This document shows positions 53,931 through 64,000 of a stretch of DNA of 64,000 bases, in pieces. A program made the translations under genes and the position numbers. A model generated the notes under the pieces. The model did not search any database, was not told the DNA's origin, and was given only the letters and a program-made list of their open reading frames with translations. Position 1 is the stretch's first letter; every line of letters begins with the position of its first letter. Source of the DNA: Deroplatys truncata (Eukaryota; Arthropoda; Insecta; Mantodea; Mantidae); assembly GCA_030765065.1 (NCBI GenBank), contig CM060990.1, forward strand, positions 671,180,118-671,244,117. The letters run 5' to 3'.

Positions 53931-55200
53931 GTTCACGATCTATGGTAACAATATCAGACGAGTACAATAGCTCCGCGCTCAAACATGTGGAACCGAATGA
54001 AAGTTCAGCAGCATTAGTGTGTCACTGTGTTTGCTCAGTTATGTGCTCTTGTTATTGCTGCATCAAATGGCGTCAGAAACAGAACCATTCTGATAAGGGT
54101 ACATTATTGCCCTTTCCGATGCAAAATATTGTATTCTAAGATTATTAAACAGTGCAAAAGGCGTGGTTTTACCATACCCAAGAATGTGATCTCACGTGCA
54201 CTCAATAAAAAAGGTAAGGCCACATTAGGACTTATTCTAAGGGACAAACAACAGGGAAAACCACGACCGGTCACCAGTCGCACCCCGGAGATAATTTGAA
54301 AGGTCACGGCACGTGCCTCTGGACCAAATTCTGCAACTCAGAGGGCCATTGCACTGTAATTAGCGATCTCCATTACTACTGTGAACACCATAATCAATCT
54401 GGATTGAATCTAAAAAATTGCCATAATAGCTGGGGATATAAGTTGTTGCCTAAACACATTGCAGAACGTGCCACTAACAGCAGAAACCTGTATGAATGAT
54501 ACCTAGCTGGTGAAAAGTGTATTTTCGTTGTCTTTTTAGATGAGGCATATGCTTCTCTAAGTGACTGCAGCAAACCCTGGGCTATATATTACCGACCAAG
54601 AGGAGAAAAAAGATTTGAAGGTTAGTATAAGGAAACTAAGGAAAATTTCCCCAATGGTTTCATGGTGATAGCAAGGTACAATGGCCAAGTAACCATTCGT
54701 CGTGTACATAAAAGTGTGAAAATCAACTCCACATATTATCATACTATCGTCCTGATATCAATTTTCCATACAGAAATCCGTGCTCTCTGTGGTGCAGATG
54801 TAAATAAAGTTTAGTTGCATCATGATAAGGCATCAAGCCATACGTCTGCTTCAATCTACAAATTTTTGTAGAACATAGAAAGAGAAATGGGAGTACATTC
54901 CATACCATTCAGTACCATCCGTGTTAAGTCATCTGATGCATTACTGATGGAGTTTTGTGCATTTGGGTTACTGAAAAGACCCCTTGGAAGCAGACGGTCG
55001 CGAACTTTGGATTGTCCCTGGAAAGTTGCCAGGAGGAATGGCATAAAGTGGATATCCCTGTATTTCGTAGCAGCTTGCTCCAGTGGAAGCTGTGCTGCAG
55101 ATTGTGAGTTCAAGCTAAAGGCTGCCAGATGATACATCACTGTTGGTGGAGGCGTGGTTTTTCATAAGGTAAGGGAGTCTTAAGTTTATTACCATAGATT
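53931..55200 (+). pseudogene. Mariner-type transposase pseudogene (DD41-like)
   Basis: A shattered but colinear protein: LGLILRDKQQGKPRPVTSRT (about 54220-54285), then SWGYKLLPKHIAERATNSRN (about 54430-54490), FLDEAYASLSDCSKPWAIYY with the first catalytic Asp (about 54530-54590), YNGQVTIRRVHKSVKINSTY, LHHDKASSHTS with the second Asp (about 54816-54846), and SSDALLMEFCAFGLLKRPLG (about 54930-54985). Forty-one residues lie between the second Asp and the Glu of LMEF, matching DD41-type mariners. Several stops and frameshifts. TIRs not located. Confidence 0.75.
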
Positions 55201-55261
55201 GCGAACAACCCCCTGTAATCCTCATAAAACAGCCATGGTACCATTTACCAGAAGAAGAAGA

Positions 55262-55640
55262 GATATAAAGGGATTAGGACCTCTATATCTTTAAAGGTAA
55301 AGAACTTAACACGTCTAAGGAAGTCATATACTTGGGAATCAGTTTTAACTCCAGATGGACTGCAATCAGCATTTCAATAAAACAACAAAACGTGCGAAAA
55401 CTGTCTTTGAAATAGTTACACGCACGTATGGCAAAGGGTGGGGACTAGGAGCTGCTGTGATCCATTGGATATCTACCAGGACAATTAACCTATGGAGAGC
55501 TGATTTGGTGGCTTAAGGTCCTTCAAACAGGCTCTAAAAATCAAAATAAAGTTCAAAGAACAATTATGCTCATACCACCTTCTGTCCAACAATGTTTTGC
55601 AGTACCCATCTGCGACAAAATAGTAAATGAGCAAAATGTG
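55262..55640 (+). pseudogene. LINE RT C-terminal fragment
   Basis: Pieces KEVIYLGISFNSRWT, AKTVFEIVTRTYGKGWGLGA and LIWWLKVLQTGSKNQNKVQR are in the order seen at the end of R1/Jockey-group RT domains (YLG...thumb...WW). Broken by stops and frameshifts. Distinct from the Jockey RT at 31456-32841 and from the RNase H fragments. Confidence 0.65.
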
Positions 55641-55901
55641 TAGTTCCTGCTCAGCCATAATTTGGTGTCCCTATACACTAGTGTCTGATTTTTCATAGTT
55701 TGGTAACACCTTATCTAGTGCCTAAAAACAAGAGTCTTTCTTGAACTCTTCTCCAAGGAATGCTCAATTATGGATCGCAAAATAATCTAAAATCAGAGCA
55801 AGAGTTAATTAATTATACTCTTCAAACCAAAACAAGATATTAGAAATAATAAATCGCCTTCTTACCTTCAACTGCTGCTCGTTATCTTGCGATCTGCAGA
55901 A

Positions 55902-56187
55902 ATTAATTGAGTTTTATTTATGGACGCTCTTTAACTGCGGTGGTCCTTAGCATCCCATTTTATATTGGGCGTGAAAGACTGGAAATGTTGCTCCGAGGCC
56001 TCTTTATCAGGCTTGAGGTTCTTTTACGTGCCATAAATCTACGACCACCAGCTTTACTTCCCTTCCGAAGGAAGCCATGCGAAGGACTTTTACGCCCGAA
56101 AAAATCCATCGCCCTCCGCCGGGTTTGAACCCGCGACCTCGGGAACTAGAGACTAGCATGGTAACCACTACACCACGGAGGACGACT
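55902..56187 (-). mobile_element. SINE-A, full-length minus copy
   Basis: CGATCTGCAGAA at 55890-55901 and 56188-56199 is an exact duplication. Head complement GTGGTGTAGTGGTTACCATG (A box) and CGGGTTCAAACCCGGCGG (B box): the best-preserved head of the family. 286 bp. Confidence 0.9.
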
Positions 56188-56239
56188 CGATCTGCAGAAC
56201 ACGAACTTATACAAGACGACTGTTTGGCGATCTACTGAT

Positions 56240-56770
56240 ACTAACCGTGAGATGTCGGCCCATGGGTTTTCGTGGTTTCCCCGCGTCCTCAGGTGAATGC
56301 TCCGGTGGTTCGTCTTCTACCATGACTCTCCTTACTCTCATTTCCTGTACCCATCATCTTCCTTGCCATCTGTTTCATGGTTGTAGGACCAAGCGACGGT
56401 GTTCGGCGGTTGTGGCTGGGCGGGGGCTTGCGCCCTGCAAAGGTTTTTTTCTCTGGCGTCGCTGCGGTATCACTCAGGTCTCTTCTCTGCGGGGGACTCC
56501 GCTCCGGGGAATACTGGACGTTGGTGGCTTGTGGATAGGGACCGTGCGGCGTCCGATGAGTTCTATCTGGAAACTTTAGGGATCCCGTCCATGCTTCCGC
56601 CCGTCGGCATCCGAATCTGGTCGCCCCTCATCCTTCCCTCCCTGGGGTCACGTTGTAAGCAAAAAGGGCTGATTGGCCTTCTTGCGGTGCTCGGCCCTGG
56701 TTCCGGGGGCCTATCCGTGATACGTACCTGTAACTGCAAGATGTCACGGCTTCCCCATATATGGATAGTT
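56240..56770 (+). mobile_element. SINE-C, copy 2, headless
   Basis: GGGTTTTCGTGGTTTCCCCGC and GTTCGTCTTCTACCATGAC, then ATTTCCTGTACCCATC and GGACCAAGCGACGGTG, colinear with 10700-11170. The tRNA-like head is missing. Confidence 0.65.
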
Positions 56771-56878
56771 TTAAGTGGAGAATGGGTTTCTCAAAGCTCT
56801 CCTTATTCACCTCCTGACCCTCTTCACCCAAGGTTGCACTATTATAAACTTTCTTACCCAGTTCAGCAAAACTATTCT

Positions 56879-57832
56879 TAAACTATATTCACTCTTAGGT
56901 TGATCCGCGGCAAAACAAACCCACGTGGTCAGTGCACCGTGGTGCAACACGGTAGCAATGCGCCCAGGAAAGTAGTCCCATGCTAATCTCTGAATTTTAG
57001 AATGAATTTATCCTTAAATAGTATCATATTCTATACAAATACCTAAGGTTTTATTTAGCGCTGATTTATACCGTAAAAGAGACCTACAAGTCCCATGACG
57101 CAATTTGTATGAGTCACCTGACATCCGGCTAGGCGCAGAATATTGTTTACAGCCAGAAACCAGCAGCTGTGTTTAGTATCATGGAGGACAATGAATTCGC
57201 TTTTGTGTTTTCGTCGAATTACGTAAAGCATTAGTCGCGCAAACCATTGACTAGTGGTGAAAAAACAATAGTGTTGAATCTTTATTATAAGTTATGTGAG
57301 AAATATCCAACACCCAACACTTTCCGCTAAAGAAATGACGAAATTAACTTCTGAGTTCACCGCTGTTTCGAGTACCAGTATAAACAGTGCCTGTGCAGAA
57401 AAATCTGAAACGAGAAATGTGGTTACACCCGGAAAAAAAGAAAGCATATGAAATACGCGATGCAAGAATCTAGTGATTTTGAGAAGAATGCAATTTGCGT
57501 AACAATGCACAATTTCTGTTTTAAACTCAGCCGCCAACAGTTAATAAAGTGCCGCTTCCAGAGAGCAAATAAATTAAGTTATCGCATACCTGTTACTTTA
57601 TTTTTCGCTCATTTATTTTAGAATTAACTATTATTATATGTGCAAACGTTTGTTTTGTTACAACTATCAATCTTATCATCTTTAACCCTAAACAGAATAT
57701 GCTAGTCACCGCACATGGTCTAAAAGTGTGACAGTAATTTTAATACGATTGGCGGAAGGATACATTATAACGGTGCACTGGTCACCTGGGGTTTGTTTTG
57801 ACGCGGATCAACCTAAGAGAGAATACAGTTTA
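56879..57832. mobile_element. TIR transposon with ~60-bp termini, deletion derivative
   Basis: Left TTAGGTTGATCCGCGGCAAA...GTCAGTGCACCGT (to 56940) is mirrored by ACGGTGCACTGG...GCGGATCAACCTAA (57770-57832), about 60 bp with a few mismatches. The interior is about 830 bp with a broken N-terminal transposase frame. Flanking duplication not resolved. Confidence 0.8.
57180..57560 (+). pseudogene. Transposase N-terminal (HTH) fragment
   Basis: MEDNEFAFVFSSNYVK at 57181, SGEKTIVLNLYYKLCEKYP, then in a shifted frame LSAKEMTKLTSEFTAVSST, VVTPGKKRKHM and SSDFEKNAICVTMHNFCFK. This order (an HTH, a TPGKKR linker, then a DDFxKxxIRxxxHxFY-type segment) is what I know from the N-terminus of some insect IS630/Tc1-like transposases. 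A stop at KH*SRK and at least one frameshift. No DDE domain follows. Confidence 0.5.
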
Positions 57833-57884
57833 GTTTAACAATTTAACCTGAAACTGTTTGGATTCCTGGTGCTATACGAATTAA

Positions 57885-58821
57885 GGGGACAAGGTAGTCT
57901 GAACACATGGAAATTACACCTTAAGTGTGTTAAATTGCCACTGCTGTTAAAGTTCTCAATGGTTTTTCTGAAATTTTTTATGAATTATTCTATAAATCAT
58001 GATAATTATTTGAAGTGGTTGTTTGCGTTGATAGCTTATGTAGTTGAATCCATAAAAATTATTTCATTCAGCAGAAAAACAATAAAAATTACTCTTAAAA
58101 CATGTGAATTCATGTACCTTTTTCTCTGATACTGCTTGCAATATAGAATCATACTTTTGCATGCTTGTTATTAGTATAATCAGCTATCTTCTGAACCTCA
58201 ATTATTTAGTTATGTAAATCAGTTCACTATAAATTGAAAAAAATTATTTGTAAATCAAAAAACAAAAATGTGGGAAATTTGCAATGTTATTGCTCTCTTA
58301 ATATCACTAATATACATTATAAAATTATGATTGTGGTTCACAAAGTTTAACTGTGTGTAGTTTACATGTACTGAAAATTTCAGCTCTCTACCTCTCATAC
58401 TTTCTGAGAAAAAGGTACATAAGTCTTCAAAAATGTTGTTTTGAGAAAACTGAATTTAAAGCTTGAACATGAAAATTTTGACACACTTCAGCACATTCCA
58501 GGGTTATAATCATCTGCACCTTGATTCCTGCATTGCTTCAACTTTTTTTATTGCGTTCTCTTGGTCTTGAACTCTTTTGTTAATTGCTGAACGGCTCGCT
58601 GGGCATAATATAATCGTTCATTTTTGAAAGATACAAAAATGTTCTAAAAAGGGGGCGTTGCATGACAGCTTTAAAGGAATGCAGACTAGTATTTAAATGT
58701 CTTAACAACCTCTTAACCCCAAAAAGTGTATATTTTCTGAAGCTGGAAATAATAGAGAGTTTATTAGTGCTTAAAACAAAAAAAATTGTGATTTTTGACC
58801 ATTTCACAGTACCTTGTCCCC
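57885..58821. mobile_element. TTAA-flanked TIR element (piggyBac- or Kolobok-like MITE)
   Basis: GGGGACAAGGTA at 57885 and TACCTTGTCCCC ending at 58821 are exact inverted ends, bounded by TTAA at 57881-57884 and 58822-58825. TTAA duplications define piggyBac and Kolobok; G at the terminus fits Kolobok slightly better. About 0.94 kb, very AT-rich, no transposase. Confidence 0.82.
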
Positions 58822-59003
58822 TTAACTGAGCTATTTATTGGAATATTACCAACATTATTTTCGTATAAAAATAGACATTTCATTACTAAGATTGATATGC
58901 TAAACTATTTAAGTTTTTATTTGAGTTTTCTTAATGAGCTTTCTTATCGATCATGGAGAAACGGAAATTTTGAGATGGGACAGGTCTTCACAAGAATGGC
59001 AGT

Positions 59004-59917
59004 TAGTGATGGGACGATACCACCATTTCTCGATAGTCCATACTCGATACCGATACTCGATACTCACTTTATAAAAAGACTGTAAAGACGAACGCTTGAT
59101 CATTGAATTATGTTCTTATTAGTAGTCTTCTGTGTATTGTAACCTTTTGTAATCTATGGTAATTCCGAAATTGTACCCGTTATCTTGATAATGCCGCAGG
59201 TTATATATGCTATATTGTTAGTCCAGCCCAATAATAATAACTTCTTTGCTTCCTTTATTATGTAACCATATTTTGCGATGAAAACTTTCTTTAAAGAATT
59301 TGCTATCCATTATGTGGAAATCAGTTATACCTGTAAGCTACTCTCGTAACCCGAGTTTGACTTACGTAAACAAAAACTAACAGATGGAAGGAAAGAATAA
59401 ATATTTGCATGTGCTATATTATCTCATGTCTTAACGTTCTGATTTGTTTCTTCTAGATTGACAGATTTTGGTCACCGGAGTAGGTAAATGTAATGGCTGA
59501 GAGTGAGTCACCAAGCCTGGCTGTTGCAGAAACGTGATTTAGTGCGTAAGGTAAATCAACTTAATTCACAACTCAGTTAACGCTGTATGTTACACGAGTA
59601 CCTCTACACCTTCCCACATTATTTTGTACGTTTTCATTTAGACACCAGAGTCTACGAAATGTTGCAGAAAACGCAGTCAAGTCTTTCAAGAAGTATAGCC
59701 CAGCAACTCTTTGGGGACATGTGTGAGGCAATAATGTGAAGTCTCGACTCCTTTTATTTCCTATTTAGCATAAAGTTAAATGTAACAACTTTCAATAATG
59801 CAAAACTTAAAGATTCAGAGGTATCGAATATTAATCTGAAAGTACATATTAGACAACTTCGATACCACCGAATATCGAGAGTATCCAGGTATCGACAGTA
59901 TCGAGGTGCCATCCTTA
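59004..59917 (+). mobile_element. T8 hAT-like element, copy 4, complete
   Basis: TAGTGATGGG start, GCCATCCTTA end, exact 8-bp duplication ATGGCAGT (58996-59003, 59918-59925). 914 bp, non-coding. It serves as the reference for the family. Subterminal regions are rich in CGATAC repeats in both orientations. Confidence 0.88.
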
Positions 59918-59925
59918 ATGGCAGT

Positions 59926-60280
59926 TCATAGCTTCCACCATCTCATCTGCAGCAACACATCCTTTCATGAACCAAACCAAATATAGATGAGAGCGTAAGC
60001 TATGTAAACAAAAATGTGATCGCTATTACATAGAAGTCTGCACAAAATGGACACGGTCAATAAGTGAATATGCAAATATGTGACAGTTCTATAATCATGA
60101 ATGTAATGTAATATTATAAACCTACATGGCTATTTGGCTGCAATAAATATATTAAAATGAATGAGCTTTCTTGTTACGACGACTTGATGGCAGGCTGAAG
60201 GCATCCCGAAGGTGTGTTGGACATGCACGTGCCCTGAATAGATTTAAACCACGTAAAGACGGGATGTGGGGTTTACAGGA
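59926..60280. other. Unassigned spacer
   Basis: Nothing recognisable. Confidence 0.4.
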
Positions 60281-60518
60281 TGGGTCGTGCTTACCATGCT
60301 AGCCTCTAGTTCCCGAGATCGCGGGTTCAAACCTGGCGGAGGGCGATGTATTTTTTTGGGCGTAAAAATCCTTAGAATGGCATCCTTCGGAAGAGAAGTA
60401 AAGACGGTGGTCCCGTGTCGTAGATTTACGGCACGTAAAAGAACCTCAAGCCTGATAAAGAGGCCTCTGAGCAAAATTACCGGTATTTCACGACCAATAT
60501 AGAATGGGTCGCTAATCT
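60281..60518 (+). mobile_element. SINE-A, plus copy
   Basis: GCTTACCATGCTAGCCTCTAG, CGCGGGTTCAAACCTGGCGG (B box), then the body with GAACCTCAAGCCTGATAAAG. The first part of the A box is lost and the tail is truncated. Confidence 0.8.
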
Positions 60519-60888
60519 GTATTTCTGGTGCTGTGCGAACACTTGAAAACGCCCAAGAAAATATAATTAATTGCAATAAAGCATAGGCCCAGTCCTATAT
60601 CCTAGATCAATGGCAATTAATTCTTTGCTCCGTGATACAATAGGAAAGATGCCCCCTTATTCAGGCCTGTGCGCGATACAGCGCATTTGAGCGAGGGAAG
60701 GGAGGAAGGAATCCGGAACAACAAGTTTTTGATCCACTCCCCGTTCATCCGTCATGATGGAAATTTGAATGTCCTGCATTCAGTGCTGTAACCTAACCTA
60801 ATCTAACCTAACCTACCTGCGTGTGTTGCTCATTTTACTACACTATATGCATAAATCATATTAAACCCTCTAACTTTTGATATATTTA
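60519..60888. other. Spacer with a short interstitial telomere-like run
   Basis: TAACCTAACCTAATCTAACC followed by TAACCTA at 60789-60815 gives five near-perfect CCTAA units, the insect telomere motif. No other feature. Confidence 0.55.
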
Positions 60889-61432
60889 CGAGGGAGGTCC
60901 AGAAAGTAACAGAAGTTTTGAAATAAAAAATTAACAAAATGAAAAAACCAAACTTTATTACACACATTTGAAAGGTGCACTCTTAAGCTATTTTTCTACA
61001 TAATCGCCATTCAAATTAAGGTACTTATCATACAGTGGCACAAGTTTTTCAATGCCGTTTCTGTAGAAATCTGCGATTTCAACCACTGGTTTACACCGGC
61101 ACGCAGTTAGGCGTCAGTGTCGAAGTGTTGTGTAGCGAGGCATTTCTTCATCGCTGGGAAGAGGTGGTAGTAGATCTGCGCCAAATCCGGGCCCTATAGT
61201 GGATGATCGAAGCCTCTCATACAAAACCATCCAAGATGCTTCGGGTACGAATGGCCGTGTGTGGACGTGCGTTGTCGTGAAAAAACAAGCAAAGTAAGCG
61301 AATCACAGTCCACGCGCTACAACAGCTGGGTGCGTACTGGGTGTAGGAACGTTCCGAGACCAAGATGGCGGCTCTAGCCTCGCCCTCCGCCGCGATAGGC
61401 CAAAACGTCTGCTACTTTCTGGACGGTTCTTG
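60889..61432 (-). mobile_element. Mariner element, internal deletion derivative
   Basis: Ends CGAGGGAGGTCCAGAAAGTA and the complement TACTTTCTGGACGG, with TA at 60887-60888 and 61433-61434. 544 bp against about 1.3 kb for a full mariner. The minus strand keeps only the transposase C-terminus. Confidence 0.8.
60955..61330 (-). pseudogene. Mariner transposase C-terminal fragment
   Basis: Reading: GPDLAQIYYHLFPAMKKCLA, TQHFDTDA, RAGVNQWLKSQ and, one frame over, VVEIADFYRNGIEKLVPLYD then KYLNLNGDYVEK and stop. This is the mariner end, including the region of the third catalytic Asp (usually PDLAPSDYHLF); here SDY is replaced by IYY, so that Asp is missing. The HTH and first two Asp residues are deleted. 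Confidence 0.75.
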
Positions 61433-61680
61433 TATGATTTTATACGTAAAGTATAATCATATTTGATTGTTGAATTTTACCATTTAAATCTTAGTGTATC
61501 TTTACTTCCTTTTTTGGCTAATATTTGCTTAGCATTTAATTCATGCAGCATCTAAGTATGAGCTGCCAGTTACTATTTTAAGATTAATAACCAGGAGTGG
61601 ATATTCGAGCACCACCAAGGTTAATGTTGGTGACCTTGCTACTGAACTACTATGTGTAGCAGCCGTTAGTAAAACATTTA
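61433..61680. other. Short spacer
   Basis: Nothing recognisable. Confidence 0.4.
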
Positions 61681-62191
61681 GGGTAGGGCGGGGGAATTCG
61701 GATAGCGGGTCCTTTTGGATAATGTTAAGTTCTCACGCATGCGCTGCCAGTACTAAACACGTCATATTGCAGTTCCCAGTCTCACAGCTAAGGACGGAGT
61801 CTTATCAACGTGTGTGCTTGGTTCTGACGCTACGTCAGTTTTTCTAATCAAAGATAACGAAGGAATACCTGTACAACACGTAGCATGTAATATTTTGGTC
61901 AGAAAACTTAAGCTTTAGCTGGTCTCGTGTACTAGTTTTCGTACTGCTTTAAGGGGTGAACGTTTCCTTGGTATTTTGCGAACCATTATAGTATAGCGTG
62001 GTGCTGTCTATTGCAGTCTAAGAATTACACCGTGACCAGTAACATGTTGTGTTGTGGGGCTATTTCGATAACAATCGGTGGTGTTAATCGGATATCATAC
62101 ATATTTGTTTCTCCGGTATGTAACTTATTTCCATTGGGGGCTATGTTTTAAAGTAATTTTATTATATTAATTACTCCGTTCAAATTTTCAG

Positions 62192-62852
62192 ACGGTATGA
62201 CATTACAAAAGGAAGAATTTACGGCTACAATGGGGCAAAAGCTATGGAACAAGCTATCTCATCTGTAATAGAGGGTAATCTGTCATTACTAGATGCAAGT
62301 CAAGTTTTCAAGGTACCATACGATCCTGTATACAAAAGTTAAATTAAAATTAAATGAATTAAATCCAATGTTCAAACAGCCCTGCACTTCACAATCCCCT
62401 GTGGGTGTAATGCCTGAAAGAACCATTCGAGAGGTCCTTCCTAGTTCTGTAAAGAGTGTATTCAAGAGAAGAGTTCAAACTAAGAAAGAAGCATCCCACA
62501 GCACATCACCAGAAAATGTAGCAGTTGTTAAGTTAAAGAGAGAGAGAGAGAGATGAAATTTCGTGGGAAACAAATTCAGTTAAAAAAAGAAGAAAGGCAA
62601 CATTTCAAGGAAAAAGAAAAAGAAGCTAAGCAATCAAAGAAATCCATTGACTTATCGTCTAGTGAAGACGATACTGCTAATGATTCCAACTTAGATGATT
62701 ACAAATGTGGATTCTGCAGTGTCAGCTACTACTCGAAGTAGTCTGTATTGATAGGTGACTGGATTCGCTGCCAGAAATGCCAGGTTTGGTTCCATGAAAG
62801 ATGCGTGGAAGCTGAAGGAAGGGAACAATTTATTTGTGGCAAATGCTTCTAA
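62192..62852 (+). pseudogene. Pogo-type protein: HTH_psq joined to acidic linker and PHD-like zinc finger
   Basis: After a good acceptor (TTCAAATTTTCAG, ending 62191) the frame reads YDITKGRIYGYNGAKAMEQA then ISSVIEGNLSLLDASQVFKV, the psq/CENP-B-like HTH of pogo transposases, with a stop at 62340. One frame over, 62344-62553 gives a Lys/Ser-rich segment (STSPENVAVVKLKRERER). A (GA)n tract at 62537-62553 shifts frame again into KEEERQ-type coiled Lys/Glu, DLSSSEDD, then YKCGFC...WIRCQKCQVWFHERC...FICGKCF and stop at 62852. An in-frame TAG lies inside the finger (62739-62741). The DDE domain between HTH and tail is deleted. Architecture known from pogo/Tigger proteins; the broken frames argue against a working product. 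Confidence 0.72.
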
Positions 62853-62967
62853 GCAGCGTTCAGAACTCAAGAATTGTTAATCCTTATATTTCTTAATGCT
62901 TCACATTTCATAGGAATTAACTGTTCATAATTCTACATTAATATTTTATAATATAAATATATATAAG

Positions 62968-63248
62968 GGCGGCGCCGTGGCCGAGTGGTTAGACCGCTCG
63001 CCTCTCACCTAGGCGGCCTGGATTCAATCCTAGGGATCCGCATGTGGGATTTGTGGTGGACAAAGCCGCGTCTGGGCGGGTTTTCTCCGGTTTCCCCCGC
63101 CATTCATTCCACCAACTGCTCCATCATCACCTTTCCTTTCATCCATTTCACCATTTCGTTTCATCTACTTCCTTCCTCCCATTAAAGGCATCGGGCTGAT
63201 CACCCATCCTGGATATTCTGTATGATCCATGAATGTCTGCTCCTCATG
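62968..63248 (+). mobile_element. SINE-B, copy 2, 3'-truncated
   Basis: Same head (GTGGCCGAGTGGTTAGACCG; B box GGATTCAATCC) and body as 29364-29737, ending at CTGCTCCTC. Inserted within the pogo-like element. Confidence 0.82.
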
Positions 63249-63396
63249 ATTGTCATTAATGATAGTGATATTATGCCCACCGTGAGCCATAATAGTGTAC
63301 TACTCGTGTGCTTACTTGAATGCTTGGTACATTGTAACATTGTATTTTCAATCAAGAAGTTACGCTAACCTATCGGAATTACCGCGCCCTACCCTA

Positions 63397-64000
63397 TTTT
63401 GTTTTGGCACTAATTATATTATTCATTATTGTAGAACAAATAGTATACAATACACATGCTTTAAATGCACTGCAGAATCTCGGAAGAAGAGACTACTCCA
63501 ATTTGTCTCGCATTTTCAAACATCATTGTTAAAATCTGTCTATGAAGAGGTGTATTATCATCTGAAGCTTCATCCAGAAGAGCAGACATAATTGCTGTTA
63601 ACTAGTGTTAAAGTCAAAGCAATGTGTTTCACAACTGCTTTGGATATACATTCATCGGCCGGTTTGTGGAGCGGTAATGAATCTTTGCATGTTTACCTAC
63701 ATAACATCGCTGCATGACTAGGAAAATCGTGCTCGGAATTAAGCTAATGGCCAACTAATGAACATTAAATCTTCGTATAATGAAACGTGAACATGTCAGG
63801 CGACATGTATTCGATAACGTGTACATATCCTCTGGAATACTCAGTGGGCTACATAGGCTACCGTCGATATCCCAAGAAAATTATAGAACAAATTATAATG
63901 CATGCGAAGAAATTTATACCACCAGCTTCGTAGTTCATTGCATTCTTGAAACGATGTAACTCCATAACTATTGCTGCACACTGCTGCACAGTTCCCTGTC
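63397..64000. other. Unassigned spacer to window end
   Basis: A 98-codon frame spans 63295-63591, crossing the pogo-like right end. It has no recognisable domain. Nothing else supported. Confidence 0.4.

Larger units (their letters stand above)
61681..63394 (+). mobile_element. Pogo-like transposon, internally deleted, with nested SINE-B
   Basis: GGGTAGGGCGGGGGAATTCG at 61681 pairs with CGGAATTACCGCGCCCTACC at its right end (to 63394). TA dinucleotides at 61679-61680 and 63395-63396 mark the target site. Inside are a psq-type HTH and a C-terminal zinc finger but no DDE domain. SINE-B copy 2 inserted at 62968 between the coding part and the right TIR. Confidence 0.82.

Overview
The window looks like nuclear DNA of an arthropod, most likely an insect. 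I recognise no intact host gene. The sequence is AT-rich and consists almost entirely of nested, decayed transposable elements. Arguments for an insect are the combination of element types (Tc1/mariner, mariner-type and pogo-like DNA transposons, a Penelope-like element, a Jockey-type LINE, many tRNA-derived SINE families) and a short interstitial run of the insect telomere motif CCTAA near 60.8 kb. I cannot name a species. Family labels such as M1, T8, SINE-A and LTR-1 are my own, defined only by copies seen in this window.

Layout. 0-6.2 kb: a T8 (hAT-like) copy, an M1 copy carrying a nested pogo-like element, then a second T8 copy into which both a solo LTR (3121-4100) and a Tc1 element (4461-5850) have jumped. 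6.2-13.6 kb: SINE remnants, a third T8 copy with a LINE 3' fragment, M1, SINE-C with a nested solo LTR, and a TIR transposon with a nested SINE-A. 14.2-16.2 kb: a 104-bp tandem repeat array, split by a 0.53-kb insertion. 16.4-26.9 kb: two more LTR-1 copies, SINE families D, E, F and A, a half palindromic MITE and a Tc1 5' fragment. The LTR-1 copy at 25933-26922 lies inside what looks like the start of a THAP-domain coding exon. 27.9-29.8 kb: an inverted pair of SINE-H and a SINE-B. 31.0-34.35 kb: a minus-strand Penelope-like element with RT, GIY-YIG and a hammerhead-like terminal repeat, interrupted by a plus-strand Jockey-type reverse transcriptase. 35-41 kb: an LTR-like region, another TIR transposon, a second THAP-like exon start and a fifth LTR-1 copy. 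41.9-48.5 kb: an old tandem duplication in which each unit is followed by M1. 50-64 kb: more M1, a LINE fragment, a palindromic MITE, a DD41-type mariner pseudogene, three back-to-back TIR elements (56.9-59.9 kb), a mariner deletion derivative and a pogo-like element (61681-63394) keeping an HTH and a C-terminal zinc finger.

The most unusual signals are these. (1) Four of the five LTR-1 copies end in a variable number of degenerate primer-binding-site-like units lying inside the target-site duplications, so the LTR end seems to have grown by repeating its own PBS junction. (2) G-rich-TIR, TA-flanked pogo-like elements carry arrays of subterminal motifs and remnants of a PHD-like zinc finger. 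(3) The Penelope-like element has a 66-bp-arm palindrome of its hammerhead-like region at its 5' truncation point. (4) A THAP exon is split by a solo LTR with an exact AAGG duplication. No elements here cooperate as an operon or pathway. The logic of the window is insertion into insertion, which gives a relative age order.
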